Source: an uncultured Bacilli bacterium (GTDB lineage Bacteria > Bacillota_I > Bacilli_A > RF39 > UBA660). From it: a stretch of 40,085 nt of DNA. Both the position numbers and the translations under genes were made by a program. The stretch is from contig CANQGH010000011.1 in the NCBI GenBank assembly GCA_947601845.1, positions 1 to 40,085 on the forward strand. The letters run 5' to 3'. Below, in pieces: positions 33,981 through 40,085 of this stretch (position 1 is the first letter of the stretch; every line of letters starts with the position of its first letter). Under the pieces are notes generated by a model. That model was not told the origin of the DNA. It did no database searches and worked only from the letters and a program-made list of their open reading frames with translations.

Positions 33981-34283
33981 TTATCCTTTAATTTTTTCAA
34001 TAACAACTTTGGTATATGGTTGTCTATGTCCTTGTTTACGGCGATTACTTCTATCTTTTAATTTGTATTTAAAAATAGTAATCTTTGGTTGTTTACCTTG
34101 TTTTTCAATTTTTCCTTCAACCGTAACAGAATCAAGATAAGGATTTCCTACTTTTCCATCACATACTAATACTTCATTAAACGTTACTTTGTCACCAACG
34201 TTACCATCTAGCTTTTCTACATAGATTGTATCACCTTCGGCAACATAGTATTGTTTACCACCAGTTTTGATAACTGCTTTCAT
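33981..34283 (-). CDS. rplU: 50S ribosomal protein L21
   Basis: 100 residues: [18 protein letters not shown] at the start, KVTFNEVLV in the middle, and the basic end with [25 protein letters not shown] that binds 23S rRNA. GGAGGT precedes the ATG. First gene of the operon, behind a structured leader. Confidence 0.98.
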   Translation of the reverse strand: MKAVIKTGGKQYYVAEGDTIYVEKLDGNVGDKVTFNEVLVCDGKVGNPYLDSVTVEGKIEKQGKQPKITIFKYKLKDRSNRRKQGHRQPYTKVVIEKIKG

Positions 34284-34381
34284 AATTTACCTCCTTTATT
34301 AATTCTAGACTCGCTTTAAAGGTACAACATAAGTTGTTTATAACCTATTCAATGCGGTTTGAGCTATAAAGGCTTCAAACA
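34284..34381 (-). promoter_or_regulatory. L21 leader-like structured 5' UTR
   Basis: The transcript start predicted from the promoter leaves about 98 nt before rplU. Two hairpins are visible: GTTTGA...TCAAAC (34380-34357) and AGGT..ACAAC-TTAT-GTTGT..ACCT (34346-34320). Position and size suit the L21 leader, a cis element by which ribosomal protein excess is thought to repress this operon. The match to the known family was not computed. Confidence 0.6.
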
Positions 34382-34387
34382 TTTAAG

Positions 34388-34416
34388 ATTTTAACACATC
34401 TAGAAATAATAGTCAA
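34388..34416 (-). promoter_or_regulatory. promoter of the rplU operon
   Basis: Minus strand TTGACT (34411-34416), 17 bp, TAAAAT (34388-34393). The -35 box begins 4 bp after the yneF stop. Confidence 0.75.
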
Positions 34417-34420
34417 TATT

Positions 34421-34630
34421 TTACATATACTTTTCCATTGATTTCATCATTTGATTAACTTGTTTTTGTGAAGGTTTCCTTCCCATTTGTGTCATTAATG
34501 CTTTAATCATCTCTTCATTTATAGGAGGATTCTTCTTTAAATAACTTGTCATGACTTTTCTTGATACAAAGAAACCAATAATAGCACCTATAATTAACCC
34601 TATTAATACTTGTAATATATCAATTAACAT
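34421..34630 (-). CDS. yneF: YneF family (UPF0154) membrane protein
   Basis: 69 residues: a membrane helix at 2-24 ([20 protein letters not shown]), then [35 protein letters not shown]-type sequence, which is the family signature. Function unknown. AAGGAGATGAT precedes the ATG. It follows sirA, giving the tkt-sirA-yneF order of Bacillus. Confidence 0.93.
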   Translation of the reverse strand: MLIDILQVLIGLIIGAIIGFFVSRKVMTSYLKKNPPINEEMIKALMTQMGRKPSQKQVNQMMKSMEKYM

Positions 34631-34672
34631 ATTATCATCTCCTTACTAAGTATTTTACTAAAAATATCCAGT

Positions 34673-35098
34673 TTAGACAAGTAATTTAATGTTAGATAGG
34701 AAAAAATAATCATGATTATTAAAATCACATACAAAAAAATGAGGATCATATTGATTTAACAACACAAAAAATTCGGTATAACTACGATTAGCATTAATAA
34801 TCATATGTGTATTTTTTACTTTTAAAATACTAACCTCATCTTTATATAGATTATTTAGGATATGTTCATCCCCTTTTTTACTATATTTCATCTTAGTATG
34901 TAATAATACATATAGATATTTATCTACATCAAATTTATCAATTTTATCTATCATTTGGTTAAATAAATTAAAACCAAACCCTATTTCATTTTTTCGCATA
35001 TAGTACATCTGATTCAAAATGTTATATAGAGTATTAGGCGTATCTTTGTATAGCTCTACATACTCTTCTTTGATTTTAAAAACATAATATATTCTCAT
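34673..35098 (-). CDS. sirA: SirA-like sporulation inhibitor of replication
   Basis: 141 residues from the ATG at 35098 (GGGTGA before it; the in-frame GTG at 35107 is within that site). It starts MRIYYVFKIKEEYVELY, like the YYT/YLIKEEF opening of Bacillus SirA (YneE), and is small and aromatic throughout. In Bacillus, SirA binds DnaA and blocks new replication rounds at the start of sporulation. The call rests on N-terminal resemblance and on location between tkt and yneF, the same as in Bacillus. A plausible promoter with -35 TTGACA overlaps the tkt terminator. Confidence 0.8.
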   Translation of the reverse strand: MRIYYVFKIKEEYVELYKDTPNTLYNILNQMYYMRKNEIGFGFNLFNQMIDKIDKFDVDKYLYVLLHTKMKYSKKGDEHILNNLYKDEVSILKVKNTHMIINANRSYTEFFVLLNQYDPHFFVCDFNNHDYFFLSNIKLLV

Positions 35099-35119
35099 TT
35101 CTTTCACCCAAGATAAATA

Positions 35120-35148
35120 TATCTAATGGTCACAATAAATTTTGTCAA
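35120..35148 (-). promoter_or_regulatory. putative promoter of sirA-yneF
   Basis: Minus strand TTGACA (35143-35148), 17 bp, TAGATA (35120-35125). The -35 box sits in the T-tract end of the tkt terminator. Confidence 0.45.
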
Positions 35149-35176
35149 AAAAAGAAAAACTATTTTAAAAGTTTTT
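35147..35176 (-). terminator. terminator of tkt
   Basis: Minus strand AAAAACT, 8-nt loop, AGTTTTT, C, then seven T. It contains the tkt stop codon. Confidence 0.65.
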
Positions 35177-37142
35177 CAATTTTATCAGCAATTAAATTAG
35201 CATCAAATCCGAATGCTTGTAATACATCATTTTTATTACCACTTTTACCGAATTCATTGACATTAAATAAATGATCTTTATTATTGGTAAATTGGTACCA
35301 AGAATAGGAAGAAGATAATTCTAATACAAATATTTCGGTATCTTTAGGAATGATAGTCTCTTGATATTTTTTATCTTGTCTTTTAAATAATTCAATAGAT
35401 GGCATACTTACAAGACGGATAGCTATACCCCGTTCTGTTAAAATACGATAAACATCACGCGCTATTCCTACTTCTTCACCACTAAATATTAATATAGCTT
35501 CTAAATTGCCATGTTCTTCTTCTAAGATATATGCCCCTTTTTTAACTTCATTGACTCTAGTCTTGTCAGTTATTTGAACCTTATTACGATCAAGGATAAT
35601 ACAAGAAGGATATCTTGTTTCCAAAATAGTTTTATAACACCCTAATACCTCATTAGCATCACATGGACGATATATATCTAAATTAGGAATACTTCTAAGC
35701 ATAGCTAGTTGTTCGACTGGTTGATGAGTAGGACCATCTTCACCTACTGATATAGAATCATGGGTAAATATATACATAACCGGCAATTTCATTAAAGCGC
35801 TCATTCTAATGGCGGGTTTTAAATAATCTGCAAAAGATAAGAAAGTTGAGGCAAAAGGAGTGAGACCTGTTAAAGCTATACCATTAGAAATAGCTCCCAT
35901 AGCATGTTCTCTTACTCCATAATTTATGTTACGACCCTTGCGATTGCTACTAGAAAAAGTTTTCTCATTATTTAAAACCGCATAAGTTGAACTACTAACA
36001 TCAGCACTTCCACCAATAATAAATGGATAATGCTTAGCGATAGCGTTTAATATTTTTCCAGATGAGGCACGCGTTGCTTCCATTCCATCCTCTGGCATTT
36101 CATAATATATATCTTTAACCTTAATAGCATCTTGATAATTTATAATATTATCTAGAGCTATTTGCATATTTTCATCTAATTGATTTTTCTTATCAAGCCA
36201 TTTATCATAAAGCTTACTACAACGTTCATTAATCATATTTTGAAAATTGGTAACAGCATCACTTGACACTAAGAAAGGAGCTTCTCGCAAATTCAATTTG
36301 CTTTTTATAGCCAAAATATCATCTTGTTCTAAAGGTTTACCATGTACTTTAGCAGTGCCCTGATTTTTAGAACCCTTACCAATAATGGTCTTAATTTCAA
36401 TAATAGTTGGTTTATTACTATCTTTAGCTTTATCAATAGCTTCATTAATACTAGCCACATCTTCTCCATCACTTACAAATAGATAATTCCAGTTCATGGC
36501 TTCAAAACGCATACGAATATTTTCATTAGCACTTCTATCTAGACTACCGTCTAAAGTTATATCATTAGAATCATACAAAACAATTAATTTATTAAGAGAT
36601 AATTTTCCCGCAATGGAACAAGCCTCATAACTAACGCCTTCCATCAAATCTCCATCACTACACAAAACATAGGTATAATAATCGATAATCTTTTTACCAA
36701 AATAACTAGATAAATACTCTTCGCCAATAGCAATACCTACAGCACTTGCTATTCCCTCCCCCAAAGGTCCAGTCGACATATCAACCCCAGGAGTTACTCC
36801 ATACTCTGGATGACCAGGCGTAATAGAACCAATATGTCTAAACTGTTTTAAATCATCTAAACTTATTGGAAAGCCGGCCATATATAAAGTAGCATACAAT
36901 AATGCTGAAGCATGTCCAGCTGATAAAATAAAACGATCTCTATTTATCCATTGGTCATTGCTAGTAGAAAAACGTAAGTGATTAGCATATAAAGTATAAA
37001 TTATTGGTGCCGCCCCTAATGCAATACCAGGATGACCACTCTTAGCATTATCAATAATATCTATAGAAAGGCCTCTAAGACTATCAATTATTTTTTTTTC
37101 TATTTGTGTTTCTTTATTATCTTTCTTCATTAATATGTTCAT
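35160..37142 (-). CDS. tkt: transketolase
   Basis: Thiamine-diphosphate enzyme of the non-oxidative pentose phosphate path. 660 residues from the ATG at 37142 (AAAGGAGA upstream). The ThDP-binding domain has AKSGHPGIALGAAPI, GPLGEGIASAVGIAIGE and CSDGDLMEGVSYEACSIAG. The pyrimidine domain has NYGVREHAMGAISNGIALTG and a catalytic Glu within it. HDSISVGEDGPTHQPVEQLA follows, then a C-terminal domain. Full length, no defects. The upstream unknown membrane-protein gene ends about 50 bp before it and may be co-transcribed. Confidence 0.97.
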   Translation of the reverse strand: MNILMKKDNKETQIEKKIIDSLRGLSIDIIDNAKSGHPGIALGAAPIIYTLYANHLRFSTSNDQWINRDRFILSAGHASALLYATLYMAGFPISLDDLKQFRHIGSITPGHPEYGVTPGVDMSTGPLGEGIASAVGIAIGEEYLSSYFGKKIIDYYTYVLCSDGDLMEGVSYEACSIAGKLSLNKLIVLYDSNDITLDGSLDRSANENIRMRFEAMNWNYLFVSDGEDVASINEAIDKAKDSNKPTIIEIKTIIGKGSKNQGTAKVHGKPLEQDDILAIKSKLNLREAPFLVSSDAVTNFQNMINERCSKLYDKWLDKKNQLDENMQIALDNIINYQDAIKVKDIYYEMPEDGMEATRASSGKILNAIAKHYPFIIGGSADVSSSTYAVLNNEKTFSSSNRKGRNINYGVREHAMGAISNGIALTGLTPFASTFLSFADYLKPAIRMSALMKLPVMYIFTHDSISVGEDGPTHQPVEQLAMLRSIPNLDIYRPCDANEVLGCYKTILETRYPSCIILDRNKVQITDKTRVNEVKKGAYILEEEHGNLEAILIFSGEEVGIARDVYRILTERGIAIRLVSMPSIELFKRQDKKYQETIIPKDTEIFVLELSSSYSWYQFTNNKDHLFNVNEFGKSGNKNDVLQAFGFDANLIADKIEKLLK

Positions 37143-37192
37143 ATGTATCTCTCCTTTTATTATTATAACATGAGTCAAAAGAAAAAGACATA

Positions 37193-38203
37193 TTAGTCTT
37201 CTTTAACTAGTTCAATGCTAGACAAATAATAGTCTTTGTCTTGATCCATTATAAAGGTATATTTATATAAACTTCCTTTTGTAAGATAATCATCACTTTG
37301 GGCAGCAGGATCATTAGTAATTAAATTATTAAAGTTAGCATCACTATATACTCCATCTCTTCTTATAAATACTATTCTATGATAAAGTTCAATACCCGTT
37401 TCTGTTTTAACAGCTCTCTCAAATTTTTGTTGAAGGTATTTTTCAATGGTATTATTTGAAGTAGAACTAGTACATGTAAGCAAATATTGATTATCTTTTT
37501 TTACTAGTTGTAAATCTATAGGCACTATATCATCATAATAATACTTTAAATGATATGGGTTATCATCAAAAGATACATCTGGTCCCAAGGTTTTTAGAAT
37601 TACTGTGTTCATTTGTTCCTCAGTAATAACAATTCCTTCACTATTACAAGTAGACACATATTGCTCGAAGTTAACGGAATTCAATAAATTATGGAATTCT
37701 TCCGATCTTTGTAGAATATACATTTTAAGATTATTAGGGATTTGACTAGATGTAGTCTTGGCATTTTGATATATTATGAATGGATCAACATAATAAAAAT
37801 CGGATAAAGAAAATTCAATTATATTATTAAGTTTGATAACCGTGGTATTTGACAAATCTATATCTCCCAAAGGTATTTCTGTATCATCTATATCTACATC
37901 ATCGGTATTTTGATTGCCGGTTGATATATTGTTATCTGAAGTAACATTACTCTTTTTACTATTAATTCGTAAAGGATTAAGGATAACAAAAATAAATAAC
38001 ATCCCAAATAAAATAATAATCATTAATAATATAAATAGTTTCTTTCTAATAAGATTTATTTGTTCGGGATCATATACAGCTGTTGGTTCTTTATCTAAAG
38101 GAGAAGAAATACCGTATAACTTATTAATACGATTCTCTACTTCGTTTTGATTATGATCAGTATATTCCTGATTATCATCAATATCTTTTTTGTCTTCCCT
38201 CAT
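37193..38203 (-). CDS. unknown protein with a central membrane anchor
   Basis: 336 residues from the ATG at 38203 (AGGTGA upstream; a GTG at 38212 is part of that site). A cytoplasmic acidic N-terminus of about 55 residues, one membrane helix at about 57-79 (KLFILLMIIILFGMLFIFVIL), and an Asn/Asp-rich linker. An outer domain of about 220 residues with mixed strand/helix character has two cysteines (near 186 and 245). The membrane order (inside N-terminus, outside C-terminus) suggests an envelope protein. No family recognised. It precedes tkt on the same strand with no terminator between. Confidence 0.75.
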   Translation of the reverse strand: MREDKKDIDDNQEYTDHNQNEVENRINKLYGISSPLDKEPTAVYDPEQINLIRKKLFILLMIIILFGMLFIFVILNPLRINSKKSNVTSDNNISTGNQNTDDVDIDDTEIPLGDIDLSNTTVIKLNNIIEFSLSDFYYVDPFIIYQNAKTTSSQIPNNLKMYILQRSEEFHNLLNSVNFEQYVSTCNSEGIVITEEQMNTVILKTLGPDVSFDDNPYHLKYYYDDIVPIDLQLVKKDNQYLLTCTSSTSNNTIEKYLQQKFERAVKTETGIELYHRIVFIRRDGVYSDANFNNLITNDPAAQSDDYLTKGSLYKYTFIMDQDKDYYLSSIELVKED

Positions 38204-38340
38204 ACCTTTCACCTACTTTTTAACATATTCAAAACCCCTTATTTTGTATATATAATATCATTAAATCTAAATAAAGTAAAGATTGGAAATAAAATATAAA
38301 TACTTATAATGCTTAATCAACCAGATGACAAAATGTTTTG

Positions 38341-38889
38341 CTAATTTGTCTTATTATAATAATTTTTTATATATTCTAAAGTTTCTTTAGCTGAAGGAGA
38401 AATATGATAACAATTAGCAACCAATTCGCTAGTAAATTGTTCTTTATAAATTTTATCTAAGAAGGTCAATAATGTATCAAAATAATGACACGAATTATAT
38501 ATAATTATAGGTTTATCAAATTCTTTTCCCCTTTTACTTTCAATAGTAGCCAAAAATTCATATATAGTGCCTATCCCTCCTGGTAAAAAGATAATCGCAT
38601 CACTTAGAGCAATCAAAGCATCTGTTCTTCTACTTATAGAATTGGTAACAATTTCTTTAGTACACTCTAAAGAATTAAAATCTTCTTTATAGACCTCAGG
38701 ACTTATGCCAATAACTTCTTTATTGTGATTAAGAGCTGTTTCAACACATAATCCCATTATTCCTCTATTTGAAGCCCCAAATACTAAATCATTATTCTCT
38801 TTAAATAATTCATCAAGGTATTTTTTACAATCATCTAAATATTTTTGAGGAATATCGTTGCTAGATGAACATCCAATAAATAACTTCAT
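38341..38889 (-). CDS. LOG-family Rossmann-fold nucleotide phosphoribohydrolase (TIGR00730 type)
   Basis: 182 residues. The LOG signature PGGIGTIYEFLA is at about 105-116, preceded by RTDALIALSDAIIFLPG; VFGASNRGIMG lies near residue 38. Characterised relatives cleave nucleoside 5'-monophosphates to base and ribose 5-phosphate; the true substrate here is unknown. GAGGTAGGAC precedes the ATG. It is divergent from the final gene of the window. Confidence 0.9.
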   Translation of the reverse strand: MKLFIGCSSSNDIPQKYLDDCKKYLDELFKENNDLVFGASNRGIMGLCVETALNHNKEVIGISPEVYKEDFNSLECTKEIVTNSISRRTDALIALSDAIIFLPGGIGTIYEFLATIESKRGKEFDKPIIIYNSCHYFDTLLTFLDKIYKEQFTSELVANCYHISPSAKETLEYIKNYYNKTN

Positions 38890-39028
38890 GTCCTACCTCC
38901 TCTATTTTAATAATATCATATTAATAAATGTTTTAGTATAACAACTTAATAAAAAATAATTATAATTTGGAGTTTGTTGTCAAACTATTGTTAAGCCAAA
39001 GTTTTAAGCAAAGTAAAAGGAATTTTAT

Positions 39029-39057
39029 TTGACATATCTATTCATTTATGTTAAAAT
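39029..39057 (+). promoter_or_regulatory. promoter of the last plus-strand gene
   Basis: Consensus TTGACA (39029-39034), 17 bp, TAAAAT (39052-39057). This shows that the open frame upstream of 39086 is not translated. Confidence 0.8.
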
Positions 39058-39085
39058 ACAAGGCATTAAAAAAGGGGGAAAGTTT

Positions 39086-39952
39086 ATGTATTATGATGAT
39101 GGATGGGTACATTTGGGGGCCACAGATGGTGTTAGAATATTACGTACTGCTACCGAAGATTTAAACACATATAATAATCTTGCCGTGTATTTAGCTAATC
39201 AACATGATTATTTTTCTTTAATAACATTAAAATTTATAATTTTAACTAGTTCTCTTGGATTATTAGATAAACCATTTGATATTAATCATGTCAAGACCAC
39301 AACTTATAATTTTGGACAATACAGTAAAACTACAAATGAAACCATTATTGGTAATTTAGCAGAAAACCCAAGTAACTATGGATTAGAGTTAATGGAATAT
39401 ATTATTAAACATTATCCAGTCAATTTAGAAGTAATTCCGTTAATCGAATCACCAAATAATGGTATGCAAGATATCATCGCCCGTTTTACTAACAACATTG
39501 CCTATATGAGACATGATGATAACGAGTTTTATAAAAGATATGATATGGTTGATAAAAAAATAGATATTTTAACTTATTTGATTAAATCAGGAAGGGTATG
39601 TGAGCAAGATAAACTTTATATAATAAATACCCTTAGAAATGCTGTTGAGATAGGATTTACCACTGAACAAAGTTTTAAACTTCAACAATTAAGATTTATG
39701 TTAGGACAAAAGGAATTATATGACATGACAGTTAGTATTTTAATAAATGAGGGTATTATTACTATTAATGATGGTCATGAAAAAGAAGAAGTTGTGCAAA
39801 AACTAATGCTAGATTATAATAGAAAACAAAGTGATGAACAACTCAAAATAGAATTACAACGAGAACTAGATAAAGAAACAATTGGTCTATCTAGGCTTAG
39901 ATATATGAAATACGAAATACCACAATTAATAAAAAAATATAATATAAAATAA
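39086..39952 (+). CDS. unknown soluble protein
   Basis: 288 residues from the ATG at 39086, which has GGGGGAAAG upstream and lies about 22 bp past the predicted transcript start. It starts MYYDDGWVHLGATDGVRIL. No signal peptide or membrane segment. Largely helical, with a central LMEYIIKHYPVNLEVIPLIE segment and a charged C-terminal third (EEVVQKLMLDYNRKQSDEQ). No family recognised. Monocistronic, with hairpins downstream. Confidence 0.75.
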   Translation: MYYDDGWVHLGATDGVRILRTATEDLNTYNNLAVYLANQHDYFSLITLKFIILTSSLGLLDKPFDINHVKTTTYNFGQYSKTTNETIIGNLAENPSNYGLELMEYIIKHYPVNLEVIPLIESPNNGMQDIIARFTNNIAYMRHDDNEFYKRYDMVDKKIDILTYLIKSGRVCEQDKLYIINTLRNAVEIGFTTEQSFKLQQLRFMLGQKELYDMTVSILINEGIITINDGHEKEEVVQKLMLDYNRKQSDEQLKIELQRELDKETIGLSRLRYMKYEIPQLIKKYNIK

Positions 39953-39971
39953 ATAAAAAAGTGATTTTGAT

Positions 39972-40008
39972 ATGAATCCTGTTTCTAGGTAAAAAAAACA
40001 GGATTCAT
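39972..40008. other. long hairpin without T-tract
   Basis: ATGAATCCTGTTT and AAACAGGATTCAT form a perfect 13-bp stem with an 11-nt loop. No T-run follows on the plus strand, so terminator function is doubtful. Confidence 0.5.
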
Positions 40009-40050
40009 GAGTGTGTAAGGAATTCTGTGTAAATGCAACTTTCCACGATA

Positions 40051-40085
40051 GGAAGTAAGTTAATTCTTACTTCCTTTTGTTATTT
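40051..40085 (+). terminator. intrinsic terminator at the window end
   Basis: GGAAGTAAG, loop TTAATT, CTTACTTCC, then TTTTGTTATTT. Probably ends the transcript of the 288-residue protein gene, or a gene beyond the window on the other strand. Confidence 0.75.

Noticed and set aside
39029-39085. Upstream extension of the last gene from a TTG
   Set aside because: That TTG is the first half of a perfect TTGACA -35 box. The true ATG at 39086 has its own ribosome site.

Overview
The window is a chromosomal segment of a very AT-rich, endospore-forming Firmicute, most likely class Bacilli. Sporulation-type genes (spoIIM, a SpoVB-like flippase, spoIVB, a sporulation-type sigma factor, sirA) point to a spore former. 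Gene orders also match Bacillus: xerD-deoB, tkt-sirA-yneF, rplU-prp-rpmA and hrcA-grpE-dnaK-dnaJ. TGA is used as a stop (transposase, prp), so the code is standard and not the Mycoplasma code. Most genes lie on the minus strand in short operons ended by intrinsic terminators, many of which overlap the stop codon of the last gene.

Layout. 1-5.6 kb: SpoVB-like flippase, a 28-residue membrane peptide, spoIIM, mnmA, an HTH gene, a NUDIX hydrolase, about 0.5 kb of AT-rich DNA and a DUF1540 protein. 5.66-7.12 kb: an intact ISL3-family insertion sequence with inverted repeats and an 8-bp target duplication, sitting in the loop of an older bidirectional terminator. 7.1-9.4 kb: xerD-deoB. 9.5-16.3 kb: a complete type II-A CRISPR-Cas locus, all on the minus strand, in the order array 2, cas9, tracrRNA, cas1, cas2, csn2-like gene, array 1. 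16.4-26.3 kb: rarA, a polysaccharide deacetylase, a heat-shock operon hrcA-grpE-dnaK-pepF-dnaJ with two CIRCE-like operators, and a sporulation-type sigma factor. 26.4-31.2 kb: spoIVB, xseA/xseB with a repeat-containing small gene between them, nusB and two unknown genes. 31.3-39 kb: obgE, an unknown gene, the L21-Prp-L27 operon with an L21-leader-like 5' region, yneF, sirA, tkt, an unknown membrane protein and a LOG-family enzyme. The end holds an unknown plus-strand gene and two hairpins.

The CRISPR locus is the main system of interest. Cas9 is compact (1056 residues, the size class of S. aureus Cas9). A tracrRNA of about 94 nt, with its own promoter inside the 3' end of cas9, can be read directly: 5' hairpin, anti-repeat, nexus, terminator. 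Both arrays carry the same 36-bp repeat, the same ATTTGAG leader end and a TATAAT promoter that would start transcription next to the first repeat. Cas9 has a terminator-like hairpin in its putative 5' UTR, which suggests attenuation. The csn2-position gene encodes a long, divergent P-loop-like protein. None of this was tested by database search; family calls rest on motifs, length and gene order.
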